Positions 1-9,114 of a stretch of 64,000 nt of DNA are shown in pieces (position 1 is the stretch's first letter; every line of letters starts with the position of its first letter). Source of the stretch: Bacteroidota bacterium (lineage in GTDB: Bacteria > Bacteroidota > Bacteroidia > JAFLBG01); NCBI GenBank assembly GCA_017303975.1, contig JAFLBG010000002.1, positions 62,001 to 126,000 on the forward strand, written 5' to 3'. The notes under the pieces are model-generated. The model was given only the letters and a program-made list of their open reading frames with translations. It made no database searches and was not told the origin of the DNA. The position numbers and the translations under genes are program-made.

Positions 1-52
1 ATTAAGGTACAAAATATTTGATAAATAAACAGAAACGAAGGCGCTTTAAATA

Positions 53-83
53 TTGTCAAACTCACTATTTTAATGTACGTTTG
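53..83 (+). promoter_or_regulatory. Bacteroidota-type promoter for the aminotransferase operon
   Basis: TTG at 53-55 is followed after 20 bases by TACGTTTG at 76-83, which fits the Bacteroidota sigma consensus of a -33 TTG and a -7 TAnnTTTG. It lies 25 bases before the ATG at 109 and covers the alternative upstream ATG at 73, so it also supports the 109 start. It is inferred from sequence only. Confidence 0.6.
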
Positions 84-108
84 TGCGTTGCTTAAACTCA
101 TTGCCCGT

Positions 109-1386
109 ATGGTAGAACAAACAACTCCGCTTCGCGTTTCTCAACTAGCAGAAAACATTATTGGCTCAGAAATAATTAGACTTGCTGCCGAAGTAAATGA
201 AAAAATAAAAAAAGGAGAAAAAATATACAATCTTACTATTGGAGATTTCAACCCTAAGCTTTTCCCCATTCCTGCCGAGCTTAAGTCGGCCATTATTACG
301 GCATACGAAAATGACGAAACAAATTATCCGAGTGCAGAAGGAATGATAGACTTACGCAATTCGGTTTCTGCGTATTTAAAGAAATACGGTAATTTGAATT
401 ATGGTACGGATGAAATTGTAATATCAGGCGGTGCTCGTCCACTTATTTATTCGGCTTATCGAACGTTGATAGATCCGGATGACGTAGTAGTTTTTCCTAC
501 TCCATCGTGGAACAACAATCACTATTGCCATTTAACATCGGCAAAAGCGATAATTGTTGAAACAACAGCAGAAAATAATTTTATGCCCACTGCGGCAGAG
601 CTAAAACCTTTTTTAAAGGATGCTACCATGTTAGCACTCTGTTCGCCTTTAAATCCAACGGGTACAACGTTTTCGAAAAATCAGTTGCGAGAAATTTGCG
701 AGCTTGTATTAGATGAAAACCGCAAACGAGATTACACCCAAAAGCCGTTGTATTTATTGTACGATCAAATTTATTGGGCACTTACATTCGGAGATACCAA
801 GCATTACGATCCGGTTTCCTTGCTTCCGGAAATGAAAAAATACACTATTTACATTGATGGTATTTCAAAATCGTTAGCTGCCACAGGCGTTAGAGTTGGC
901 TGGGCTTTTGGACCTAAAAAAGTAATTGATAAAATGAAGTCTATAATTGGGCATGTAGGTGCTTGGGCTCCCAAGGCAGAACAGATGGCTTGTGCCGACT
1001 ACCTATCCAATTATGCGAGTATAGATTCTTTTATGGTTAACATGAAAGAAAAAATCAACAGTAGACTACAGGCATTTTATACAGGATTTACGCAACTACA
1101 AAAAGAAGGATTTAAAGTTGCCTGTATAGCCCCACAAGCAGCTATATATCTTACGGCACAATTCCGTTTAATCGGAATGAAAAAAGAAAACGGGGAACAA
1201 CTTTCTTCCACTAAAGAAATAACTGCGTATTTGCTGAATGAAGCAAAAATTGCGATTGTTCCGTTTTACGCTTTTGGAGACAAAGAAACATCTGACTGGT
1301 ACAGAATATCCGTTGGTACTTGTAAGACAGAAGACATTCCTTTAATTATTGACAACATAAGACACGCATTAAAAAAATTATCGTAA
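109..1386 (+). CDS. PLP-dependent class I/II aminotransferase
   Basis: This is a fold type I aminotransferase that transfers an amino group between an amino acid and a keto acid through pyridoxal phosphate. Counting from the ATG at 109 (425 residues), the SPLNPTG motif holds Asn182, Asp219 and Tyr222 sit in YDQIYW, Lys254 in DGISKSLAATG is the expected Schiff-base lysine, and the arginine just after (VRVGW) completes the usual site. An in-frame ATG at 73 would add 12 residues unlike the family and would overlap the -7 element, so I chose 109. The stop is 3 bases before manC, so the genes are probably co-transcribed. The substrate cannot be told; an aspartate-aminotransferase-like enzyme is most likely. 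A sugar-nucleotide role is possible only by context. Confidence 0.9.
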   Translation: MVEQTTPLRVSQLAENIIGSEIIRLAAEVNEKIKKGEKIYNLTIGDFNPKLFPIPAELKSAIITAYENDETNYPSAEGMIDLRNSVSAYLKKYGNLNYGTDEIVISGGARPLIYSAYRTLIDPDDVVVFPTPSWNNNHYCHLTSAKAIIVETTAENNFMPTAAELKPFLKDATMLALCSPLNPTGTTFSKNQLREICELVLDENRKRDYTQKPLYLLYDQIYWALTFGDTKHYDPVSLLPEMKKYTIYIDGISKSLAATGVRVGWAFGPKKVIDKMKSIIGHVGAWAPKAEQMACADYLSNYASIDSFMVNMKEKINSRLQAFYTGFTQLQKEGFKVACIAPQAAIYLTAQFRLIGMKKENGEQLSSTKEITAYLLNEAKIAIVPFYAFGDKETSDWYRISVGTCKTEDIPLIIDNIRHALKKLS

Positions 1387-1389
1387 AAA

Positions 1390-2478
1390 ATGCAAAACCA
1401 GTATTGTGTAATAATGGCAGGCGGTGTAGGAAGCCGCTTTTGGCCCATGAGCAAAACAGCTCGACCTAAACAATTTATTGATGTATTAGGAACAGGTAGA
1501 ACGCTTTTGCAACAAACATTCGACCGCTTTATAAAAATTTGTCCAATTGAAAACATAATTATTGTTACGCATAAATCGTATTTAGATTTGGTAAAGGAAC
1601 AATTACCGGATATAAAACACGAAAATATTTTATGCGAACCGATTCGAAAAAACACCGCACCTTGCTTAGCTTACGCAAGCTATAAAATACACAAAAAAAA
1701 CCCAAGGGCACTAATTGTAGCTGCACCTTCTGACCATTTGATAAAAAAAGAAGATACGTTTGTAAAAGCAATAAATTCGTGTTTTAAAAAAGCACAACAA
1801 GAAGAATGTATTGTAACACTTGGCATTAAACCCACTCGCCCCGACACCGGATATGGATACATCCAATTTATTGAATCCACGCACAAAGAGAGAGACAAGC
1901 GAATTAAACGAGTAAAAGTATTTACCGAAAAGCCGGATTTAGACATGGCTAAATTTTTTATGCAAAGCGGTGATTTTCTGTGGAACTCCGGCATTTTTAT
2001 TTGGAGCTCAAAAACTATTGTAAAGGCTTTTGAAAAGTACGAGCCCGAAATGGCAGGTATTTTTTCAGAAGGAAGTAGCAAATACTACACTAAAGAAGAA
2101 GACGAGTTTATAACAGATGCATACACTCGTTGCAAGAATATTTCTATTGATTATGCTGTATTAGAAAAAGCGGAGAATGTATATGTGCGAGAATCTATTA
2201 TTGGCTGGAGCGATTTAGGCACGTGGGGCTCTTTATACAATCACATAAAAAAGGATGACAACAAGAATGCGATTGTTGGGAAAAATGTAATGATGTACGG
2301 AAGTAAAAATTGTATAGTTAATATTTCTAAGGATAAACTATTGGTAGTTGAGGGATTAGATGATTATATAATTGTAGAGTACGACAACACCATTTTAATT
2401 TGCAAAAAACAAGACGAACAGCAAATACGAAATTTTGTAAATGATGTGAAAGTTACCAAAGGAGAACGTTTTGTATAA
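1390..2478 (+). CDS. manC: Mannose-1-phosphate guanylyltransferase
   Basis: This enzyme makes GDP-mannose from mannose 1-phosphate and GTP, the precursor for mannose, fucose and related sugars in surface glycans. The N-terminal nucleotide-binding signature MAGGVGSRFWPMS with RPKQF is at residues 9-29, and the FTEKP sugar-binding motif is near 177-181. At 362 residues it has only the nucleotidyltransferase domain and lacks the C-terminal phosphomannose isomerase cupin of bifunctional ManC/AlgA proteins. It starts 3 bases after the aminotransferase stop. Its TAA shares one base with the ATG of the glycosyltransferase (TAATG), which suggests translational coupling. Identification is firm. Confidence 0.95.
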   Translation: MQNQYCVIMAGGVGSRFWPMSKTARPKQFIDVLGTGRTLLQQTFDRFIKICPIENIIIVTHKSYLDLVKEQLPDIKHENILCEPIRKNTAPCLAYASYKIHKKNPRALIVAAPSDHLIKKEDTFVKAINSCFKKAQQEECIVTLGIKPTRPDTGYGYIQFIESTHKERDKRIKRVKVFTEKPDLDMAKFFMQSGDFLWNSGIFIWSSKTIVKAFEKYEPEMAGIFSEGSSKYYTKEEDEFITDAYTRCKNISIDYAVLEKAENVYVRESIIGWSDLGTWGSLYNHIKKDDNKNAIVGKNVMMYGSKNCIVNISKDKLLVVEGLDDYIIVEYDNTILICKKQDEQQIRNFVNDVKVTKGERFV

Positions 2479-4553
2479 TGCTATTGGATAGTAAAGGCAC
2501 TAACAAAAAAGCTGAAGAGCTTATTCTCTTACTTATTCCTCTCTTACTAGGCATAGCTGCTTATGTCTGCTTATTTGCAATTGGTAGCTACTACTCTACC
2601 TACCCTGATTCTGTTTATATTTATTTGATTAACGGCACTCACATTGCCAATGGCGATTTTGAAATTGGTCATTATGACAACCCGGGAACTACGGTACATT
2701 TACTTGCCGGAATAATTATTTATGTTGCACATGCAATCCTTGGCACCCAAACTGTTTTTCAAGATGTATTGGCCAACCCCGAGTTGTATATTAAAATTTG
2801 CTCCGGAGTACTTATAGTTACAGGCGTTTTAGTTATCTACTTTAGCTCGAGAAGTATCTATAAAACATTTACAAATTTATACTTAGCACTTGCGTTTCAA
2901 CTAATTCCGCTATGTGCTTATTTTTGTACCCACTATTTCTTATTAACGAGAATTGTTCCGGAAACATTAATTCTCTTTGTAGTAATTTATTATGCAGCAT
3001 TCGTTTTAAAAATTTGCAACAAACTAAACAACAACGAAAAGTTAAGTGTAGGTAATATTTTAACTTTCTCAGCTATAACGGGCTTTTTGGTTGTAACTAA
3101 AATTACGTGCCTTCCCTTTTTTATACTTCCGCTTTTTTTAATCAGCTCCATCAAAAACAAACTTATTTTTATTGCCGAAACGCTTTTGTTTATTCTTTTG
3201 CTAACATTCCCTATTTGGCATAAACTTAGCGATGCTGTGACATGGTTTACAAACCTAACTACCCATACGGGAAACTACGGGCAAGGAGAAGAAAAAATAA
3301 TTAACACTTCTCTTTTTTACGACAACCTAAAAAAACTTTTACAAAGAGATTTGTTTTATTATACATCTCTGCTTGTCCTACTAACTATACTAATATGGGG
3401 ATTTGCTAAAAAACAATGGAGTAATTATTATTTTAAGTTGGTGTTTGCCGGAGTGCTAATTATGTTGAGCCAAGTAATTTTTGCAGCAAAACATTTTGGG
3501 TATCACTATTTAATTGCATCCCAGTCATTAACTATCCCGCTGCTAATTGCATCCATACTACTTATTAAAAAAGAATACGAAAATAAATACATCCCGATTG
3601 CATTGTTAGCCCTTGTGCTTATTTTCCAGTATGAAAAATTTGACGAACAATTTTCCATTTTTTCAGAGCCAAATGCAATTTATCAAACAAGTTTAGAAGT
3701 GGAAAAATATAAAGACACTCCGAAGATAATTACTACAGGTTATCAAGGCTCTTGCTTTGTAGCGTCCGCACTAAACTTTGGAGCTTTTTATCACGGCAAC
3801 TATTTCTTTACAAACTATTATTATCTGCGAACACTTTATCCTACATCCTATTTTTACTCTATTGGAGAAAACAAAATAAGGCATTGGGAAATTGAAATAA
3901 GCAATAAAGAGCTTATAAAAAACAATCCAAACATCTTAGTTTACTTCAGAGAGATGGATGATGTGGTTCTGCTAAAAAAAATAACCGAAGGATGCGATTC
4001 TCTTATAAAAAAGATAACTCGTGTAAAAGAAAACAAAAACACGAGAGAAACATTTTATTTAATTGAAACCATTTACAGAGCTAACACAGCAGTGTATAAG
4101 ACAACAAAGACTGTGCTTTGTGATTTCGAGCACATAAATAAAACAGCTAATACTTTTTTTTCTAGCGACAGCGCATTTCAGTTTAAAGGATTAGATAAAA
4201 TAACCAATGTACTTTATACTTCGGGAAACACATCCATTAAAACAACTCCAGAAAATTCAATTGCCTGCGAAACAAGTATTCCGGTAAAGAAAGGAGACCG
4301 TATAAAAATATCTGTAAATAGCTTCTCGCAAGACATGCCAGGACTACTACTACTGCAGGAAGTGGATAAAAGAAAATTTAATTTTAGAAGCGAGTATGTT
4401 ACTACTATTTTAGAAAATGGATGGAGAACAATTTCTCTTGAAGCTATAATTCCTGAAAACTATACGAGTTCCAAAATAGAATTCAACCTTTACTACTATG
4501 GAACAACAGAATGTTACTTTGATGATTTAAAAATAGAAATTCAAAGCCAATAG
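2478..4553 (+). CDS. Polytopic membrane glycosyltransferase-like protein (GT39/ArnT type)
   Basis: This 691-residue integral membrane protein has about ten hydrophobic segments between residues 15 and 405. The first loop contains YSTYPDSVYIYLINGTH and a DNPGTTVH stretch, the kind of acidic periplasmic loop seen in GT-C enzymes that use polyprenyl-phosphate sugars. The last 155 or so residues are soluble and beta-rich, ending in YYYGTTECYFDDLKIEI, which looks like a jelly-roll carbohydrate-binding domain. It overlaps the manC stop by one base. GDP-mannose supply upstream makes transfer of mannose or a derived sugar in the periplasm a reasonable inference. The exact family and acceptor cannot be assigned from sequence alone. 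Confidence 0.7.
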   Translation: MLLDSKGTNKKAEELILLLIPLLLGIAAYVCLFAIGSYYSTYPDSVYIYLINGTHIANGDFEIGHYDNPGTTVHLLAGIIIYVAHAILGTQTVFQDVLANPELYIKICSGVLIVTGVLVIYFSSRSIYKTFTNLYLALAFQLIPLCAYFCTHYFLLTRIVPETLILFVVIYYAAFVLKICNKLNNNEKLSVGNILTFSAITGFLVVTKITCLPFFILPLFLISSIKNKLIFIAETLLFILLLTFPIWHKLSDAVTWFTNLTTHTGNYGQGEEKIINTSLFYDNLKKLLQRDLFYYTSLLVLLTILIWGFAKKQWSNYYFKLVFAGVLIMLSQVIFAAKHFGYHYLIASQSLTIPLLIASILLIKKEYENKYIPIALLALVLIFQYEKFDEQFSIFSEPNAIYQTSLEVEKYKDTPKIITTGYQGSCFVASALNFGAFYHGNYFFTNYYYLRTLYPTSYFYSIGENKIRHWEIEISNKELIKNNPNILVYFREMDDVVLLKKITEGCDSLIKKITRVKENKNTRETFYLIETIYRANTAVYKTTKTVLCDFEHINKTANTFFSSDSAFQFKGLDKITNVLYTSGNTSIKTTPENSIACETSIPVKKGDRIKISVNSFSQDMPGLLLLQEVDKRKFNFRSEYVTTILENGWRTISLEAIIPENYTSSKIEFNLYYYGTTECYFDDLKIEIQSQ

Positions 4554-4623
4554 ATAACACTAATAGGTATGTCCCTGCAATTTTTCCATTCTGCCGATTA
4601 ATCTATTTAACTTTTAATAGGAC

Positions 4624-5634
4624 TTATACAAAGAGTTCCTTTTGCAATCCCAACCACTCCAAGGCAGTACCATGTAATAGTTGTTCTTTAACATGCTTTG
4701 GATAGTGCGCGCTTTCAATTAATTTACCGGGTTCGGATTCCCCCAGTGGAAATGGGTAATCGCTGCCTAATGCAACACGATCCGATCCAAATAATTTTAC
4801 AATTACATCCAATGCGCCTAAATCATGTACTAAAGAATCTACATAAAATTTTCCTAGATACTCTTTGGGATTTACATCGTTGTGAATGGCAACCAAATCG
4901 GGGCGACATTTAAAGCCATGTTCAATACGCCCAATGGTAGCAGGAAATGAGCCTCCACCGTGTGCAAATGCAATTTTCAATTTTGGCAATCGTTCAAACA
5001 CTCCTCCAAATATCATGGAGCAAATTGCTCTTGATGTTTCTGCGGGCATCCCCACCAACCAAGGCAGCCAGTAGCGAGCCATGTGTTCTTGTCCCATCAT
5101 TTCCCATGGGTGAACAAATATGGCTGCATTTAATTTCTGTGCCACTTCGTAAATAGGGAACAACGAAATAGAACCCAAATTCCAATCGTTAATTACGTGT
5201 GAGCCAATTTGCACACCACGCAAACCAATTTTCATACATCGTTCGAGTTCTTGTGCTGCTAAATCCGGGTCTTGCATAGGTATCGTTCCCAGACCAATAA
5301 AGCGTTTAGGATACCGTTGAACAATCTCTGCAATATGATCGTTTAAAAATTGAGACACGGCCAAACAATCCTTTGGTTGCGACCAATAATTAAACATAAC
5401 CGGAACAGTTGATAACACCTGAACTTGCGCCTTGTGTGCATCACATTCGTGCATACGCTTTTCTGCACTCCAAGCATTATCTTCTACCTCTCTGAAAAAT
5501 TTATCATCCACCATCATCTTTGCACAACATGGCTTGTGGTGATCTAGTCGTACAAATCCGCCATATCCAAACTTTTCTGCCCAGTTAGGCATTTTTTCTG
5601 GCAAAATGTGTGTATGTATGTCTATTTTAAGCAT
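4624..5634 (-). CDS. 2-amino-3-carboxymuconate-6-semialdehyde decarboxylase (ACMSD)
   Basis: This zinc amidohydrolase-fold enzyme decarboxylates ACMS, the product of 3-hydroxyanthranilate dioxygenase, and diverts the kynurenine pathway from quinolinate/NAD synthesis to 2-aminomuconate. Metal ligands are visible: H7-x-H9 in DIHTHILP, H175 in FVHPWEM, H225 in FAHGGG and D292 in GSDYPFPLGE, at nearly the same positions as in the characterised bacterial enzyme. Length (336 residues) is normal. It lies 3 bases downstream of the dioxygenase gene, so the two consecutive steps are in one operon. It converges on the glycosyltransferase gene with about 70 bases between and no clear terminator hairpin there. 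Confidence 0.95.
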   Translation of the reverse strand: MLKIDIHTHILPEKMPNWAEKFGYGGFVRLDHHKPCCAKMMVDDKFFREVEDNAWSAEKRMHECDAHKAQVQVLSTVPVMFNYWSQPKDCLAVSQFLNDHIAEIVQRYPKRFIGLGTIPMQDPDLAAQELERCMKIGLRGVQIGSHVINDWNLGSISLFPIYEVAQKLNAAIFVHPWEMMGQEHMARYWLPWLVGMPAETSRAICSMIFGGVFERLPKLKIAFAHGGGSFPATIGRIEHGFKCRPDLVAIHNDVNPKEYLGKFYVDSLVHDLGALDVIVKLFGSDRVALGSDYPFPLGESEPGKLIESAHYPKHVKEQLLHGTALEWLGLQKELFV

Positions 5635-5637
5635 AGC

Positions 5638-6165
5638 TTACTTTTTATACGAAGCCGGGGGCTCCATTACAGCACTACACTTTTTACATGTGCGTAAATC
5701 TTCATTACCATAAAACTCTGCAAATGTATTTTGAAAAGCAATTTCAATATTTTTCATTTCAAAATATTTTTCGAACAGTTTGTTATTGCACTTCTCACAA
5801 AACCACAATAGTCCATCTTTTTCATTATCCTTCCTTCTGCGCTCCATAACCAGTCCAATGGTATTTGATCCACGCCCTGGACTATGCGGCACTTTCGGAG
5901 GCAACAAAAATATATCACCTTCTTTTATTGGCACCTCTACCGCCTTGCCGTCTTCTTGAATTTTAACAACAATGTCTCCCTCCAATTGATAAAAAAATTC
6001 TTCGCTTTCGTTGTAGTGATAATCCTTACGGGAATTAGGCCCTCCCACTACCATTACAATAAACTCGGTGTCTTGATACACCACTTTATTTCCTACAGGA
6101 GGTTTTAATAAGTGTCTATTATCGTCAATCCACTTTTTAAAATTAAAAGGTCGCTGTAAAGCCAT
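5638..6165 (-). CDS. nbaC: 3-hydroxyanthranilate 3,4-dioxygenase
   Basis: This cupin-fold extradiol dioxygenase opens the ring of 3-hydroxyanthranilate to give ACMS. The catalytic iron ligands H50, E56 and H94 and the substrate arginines R46 and R98 match the bacterial enzyme with a one-residue offset. The C-terminal pairs C123/C126 and C160/C163 form the rubredoxin-like second iron site that is typical of bacterial but not animal HAAO. Length 175 is standard. The next gene downstream is ACMSD, which uses its product. No KynU, KMO or tryptophan dioxygenase gene is in the window, so the upstream steps must be elsewhere or the substrate is imported. Confidence 0.95.
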   Translation of the reverse strand: MALQRPFNFKKWIDDNRHLLKPPVGNKVVYQDTEFIVMVVGGPNSRKDYHYNESEEFFYQLEGDIVVKIQEDGKAVEVPIKEGDIFLLPPKVPHSPGRGSNTIGLVMERRRKDNEKDGLLWFCEKCNNKLFEKYFEMKNIEIAFQNTFAEFYGNEDLRTCKKCSAVMEPPASYKK

Positions 6166-6206
6166 AATAAAGAGATTTAACTAATTGTAGATAATTTAAC
6201 AATACA

Positions 6207-6623
6207 CTATTGCCTGCTTAGTGTAGCAGTTACACTATCCTTGGTACTACCATCAAAAACAGAATAGGTCATAAAAATAGCACTAGGGCCTTGCAAATTA
6301 CCAGAGCCTTTTACCGTATTACCTGCAACAGTTTGTTGATTAATTGTAAAATTATTTGCATCAATTACTGCAGTAGCACTGTTATTATTTCCAAGTGCAT
6401 AAAAATTTTGAAATACAATTTCATCATCTCCACTTCCCTTCACTATTTTAACTGTAAACGTTGGATTTGTTCCGGTAATAGAACTATTCTCGACACAAGA
6501 CCAAGAACCTTCGTAATTATCTCTTGCATCAGTGCTAGGATCGGTATCTTCTTTCTGACAAGAAGAAAACACAAGTACTACGCCAATTAAAAAAGCGGTA
6601 AATGATTTGAAAATTGAATTCAT
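6207..6623 (-). CDS. Small predicted lipoprotein of unknown function
   Basis: This 138-residue protein has a signal peptide ending in the lipobox VFSSC (Cys21), followed by acidic residues (QKEDTDPS), a common arrangement in Bacteroidota surface lipoproteins. The mature part is beta-rich and contains YEGSWSCVE and a ....TVKGSGNL pattern, similar in style to the small lipocalin-like lipoproteins common in the phylum. It lies 41 bases before the dioxygenase gene and 26 bases after the beta-lactamase-like gene, probably in the same transcript. I do not recognise a specific function. Confidence 0.75.
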   Translation of the reverse strand: MNSIFKSFTAFLIGVVLVFSSCQKEDTDPSTDARDNYEGSWSCVENSSITGTNPTFTVKIVKGSGDDEIVFQNFYALGNNNSATAVIDANNFTINQQTVAGNTVKGSGNLQGPSAIFMTYSVFDGSTKDSVTATLSRQ

Positions 6624-6649
6624 TTGAATAAGTGATTTATTCTAATTTA

Positions 6650-7939
6650 CTATTTATACCTGAATTGTTGCAAATTCGGAGCATATTTTCTAGTACGATT
6701 TACTTCGTAGTTATAAACAGCCTGTCCGATCTGCTTTAAAAAAGGGAAGCCAATTTCCTTATACTCATATTTACCATCATTTAGCACACCATCCTTATTT
6801 ACATAAATTGCAGCCGAAAGGAAAAACTCTACATTGTTTTTAAAATCTACTATATAGGCACAGTCGCTCAAAAATCCATATGACTGACCAACTATATTGA
6901 ATATTTTAACAGTTGTATCCATGTTTACATTCTTATCTGCTCCCCAAAATAAATATTTTTTATACGCATCGTAATACTCTTTTCTGTTGTAGGCAGGATT
7001 CTGAGATTGATAAGGCATCATAGCTAAGTATTTTCTAATAAAATCATACTCTCCAGAGGAAATCGCAAAGCGTTCCGCTTTATCAACATTAGTTGGGAAC
7101 ATCGTTGCCACAACCATTCTATGTACATCTTGTAAAGAAATATAATTCGAAAAAGTAAAATCCTTAGGTTGGGTAACAAGTTTGTTATTCGCATCTACAT
7201 ACGCGTTCCCAATCCGAATTACACCCAAGGGGTGGTAAAAATTATGCGTATCAATCTGCGGAGGCTTTGAATACACTAGTTTCATGCTATCGTTAAAAAA
7301 ACGAATAGGATTAGTATATCTATTTTCTTTGGTGCCACACTGCGCATCAAATCGATGTATAATGTAAGAGCTTTTATATCCTTTATCGTGAAGCTTAGTA
7401 TTAATATAATCTGCACCCAAAAATTCAAATACTCGGCTATATGCATTGTTATCACTAACAAGCAACATCTTTTTTATGTATTGCTCTATGGATGGCTTTT
7501 TGCTTTCCGAACTTTCATCTGTAAAATAGGACCGCTGACATTTATGTGCACTATCCGTAAACATGTACGAACTTTTAGTCAATTCCGGAAGATCCAATTC
7601 ATTCAGTTTCTCTAGTGCCAATAAAGCAGTTGGCAGCTTAACCAGACTGGCAGGGTAATAATACTCAAGCGTATCTACCGAATAAAAAAAAGTTGAAAAT
7701 GTGGGATTGTTAAGCGAGTCGCGATTTATTTGCGTATAAATTAGTTGAATATGGTACGTTGAGTCTTGTGTAGCTATTCTTTGTAAAAAAGCATTAGATG
7801 ATTTTTTTATAATAGAATCGAGCAGTCCGTAAGGCTTGTCAACAGGTGGATTTATCTTGGCAGTATTACTACAATAAGAAAATAAAAAAAAAGTAACTAC
7901 AAAAAAATATTTGTCGAGTTGTTTAGGGAAACCCATCAT
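6650..7939 (-). CDS. Class A beta-lactamase-like serine hydrolase, lipoprotein
   Basis: This 429-residue protein has a lipobox-like FLFSYC at residues 18-23. A penicillin-binding/beta-lactamase fold is indicated by SLVK (nucleophile S98, K101) and SDN at 162-164. I see no clear KTG/KSG third motif, and the protein is longer than true class A lactamases, so it may be an inactive or non-lactam relative (peptidoglycan or peptide hydrolase). The start codon sits inside ATGATGA, overlapping the stop of the upstream lipoprotein gene by 3-4 bases, so translation is likely coupled. Two adjacent ATGs (7939 and 7936) are possible starts. Confidence 0.75.
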   Translation of the reverse strand: MMGFPKQLDKYFFVVTFFLFSYCSNTAKINPPVDKPYGLLDSIIKKSSNAFLQRIATQDSTYHIQLIYTQINRDSLNNPTFSTFFYSVDTLEYYYPASLVKLPTALLALEKLNELDLPELTKSSYMFTDSAHKCQRSYFTDESSESKKPSIEQYIKKMLLVSDNNAYSRVFEFLGADYINTKLHDKGYKSSYIIHRFDAQCGTKENRYTNPIRFFNDSMKLVYSKPPQIDTHNFYHPLGVIRIGNAYVDANNKLVTQPKDFTFSNYISLQDVHRMVVATMFPTNVDKAERFAISSGEYDFIRKYLAMMPYQSQNPAYNRKEYYDAYKKYLFWGADKNVNMDTTVKIFNIVGQSYGFLSDCAYIVDFKNNVEFFLSAAIYVNKDGVLNDGKYEYKEIGFPFLKQIGQAVYNYEVNRTRKYAPNLQQFRYK

Positions 7940-9114
7940 TGCTTTGTTCGTATTACCTGTAAATTCGATTCTCCGAGTTTATATTTGTAACCTATTCCAA
8001 ATGGAAGTGGCTTCACCAAAGAAGCTTTCGCCTTGTAAGCAGCTACAAAATCGGGCTGATAAGAACCTCCAAACATTGGTATTGGGCCACTATACGTTCC
8101 GTACAACTGAACATCCCATTTTGTGGAATCAATAAATCTGTATGGAATTCCGGAATCATCCTGCACAATTTGCGAAGTGTTTGCTAAAATAAAATTTCTG
8201 ATTTTAGAAAAATAAGTTTTGTGCATAAGATAAGAAGCAGATTTTAAGTATGTATTAAAACTGCCTTCCTTAGCAAGATAGGTGAACAATCCTTGGTTTC
8301 TATTTAATTTATCATCCGACAAGTCAACTGAAAAATAGTACACCTGTTTTATTTCTTTTCCATCAGTAAATTTAATAACACAGCCTTTATTTAAAGCAGA
8401 ATCTAATTGTAGTGAGGTATAATCTAAAAAACTTTTTTCGTTGCCATTAGCATCAATAGCAACATAATTAAAACTTACCAATTGCAAATTCATACGCTTC
8501 AAAAAAAGCACAAGCAAATGAACCGTCCCATTTAATTCCTTTTGATGAAAATCACTTGCCATAGAAATGGTGCGAAAAAAACTAAAATTTAAAATGGCGT
8601 ACAACGATGCATTTACAGCACTTGTGTAGGCATTGAATTTTGATGCATTTGAAAATACTGACGTATCGGGCAAACTACCAATTGGCTCTAAACCAATAAG
8701 TATATACTTATCAGCGTCAGGAAATAGTGTATATGCGTTTAGTATATCGGCTCCGGCAAAAGGATAAAACAAAAAATGGGTGGAATCATAAACCAACTCT
8801 TTGTTTCTCCATAGAGTCATGGGAAGCGTGTGCAGCGAGTCGTACCGAAGCCAACTAGCATTCATTTTATTGGCATACGTGTACCATTGTTCATTTTTAA
8901 GTTGATTAAATTGAGATAGTGTATAAGTTATACTATCTATACCCGCAACGGCTGCGGCTAATTGATTGAGGGGGGCGTCAATATTAATAGCAAGGGCATT
9001 TCTATTTGCCTGAAAAACTTTAGAGCTATCGGTAGATATTTCTACATTCTTAGATACTTCATTTTTACAAGAGAAAAAAAACAGAAGTATAAAAACACTA
9101 ATTAGAAGCCTCAT
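7936..9114 (-). CDS. Predicted lipoprotein of unknown function
   Basis: From the ATG at 9114 the protein begins MRLLISVFILLFFFSC, a clean lipoprotein signal, whereas the longer reading frame to 9144 adds ten residues with no signal character. The mature protein (about 390 residues) has no motif I recognise. It contains FYPFAGADILNAYTLFPDADKYILIGLEPIG, and a phrase like this is typical of an uncharacterised Bacteroidota family. The 5' end overlaps the permease 3' end by 17 bases and the 3' end overlaps the next gene's start codon, so it is the middle of a tightly coupled trio: permease, this lipoprotein, beta-lactamase-like lipoprotein. Confidence 0.75.
   Translation of the reverse strand: MRLLISVFILLFFFSCKNEVSKNVEISTDSSKVFQANRNALAINIDAPLNQLAAAVAGIDSITYTLSQFNQLKNEQWYTYANKMNASWLRYDSLHTLPMTLWRNKELVYDSTHFLFYPFAGADILNAYTLFPDADKYILIGLEPIGSLPDTSVFSNASKFNAYTSAVNASLYAILNFSFFRTISMASDFHQKELNGTVHLLVLFLKRMNLQLVSFNYVAIDANGNEKSFLDYTSLQLDSALNKGCVIKFTDGKEIKQVYYFSVDLSDDKLNRNQGLFTYLAKEGSFNTYLKSASYLMHKTYFSKIRNFILANTSQIVQDDSGIPYRFIDSTKWDVQLYGTYSGPIPMFGGSYQPDFVAAYKAKASLVKPLPFGIGYKYKLGESNLQVIRTKQ

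Noticed and set aside
73-108. Upstream ATG at 73 as the aminotransferase start
   Set aside because: It overlaps the TACGTTTG promoter element, and the twelve extra residues do not fit the family.
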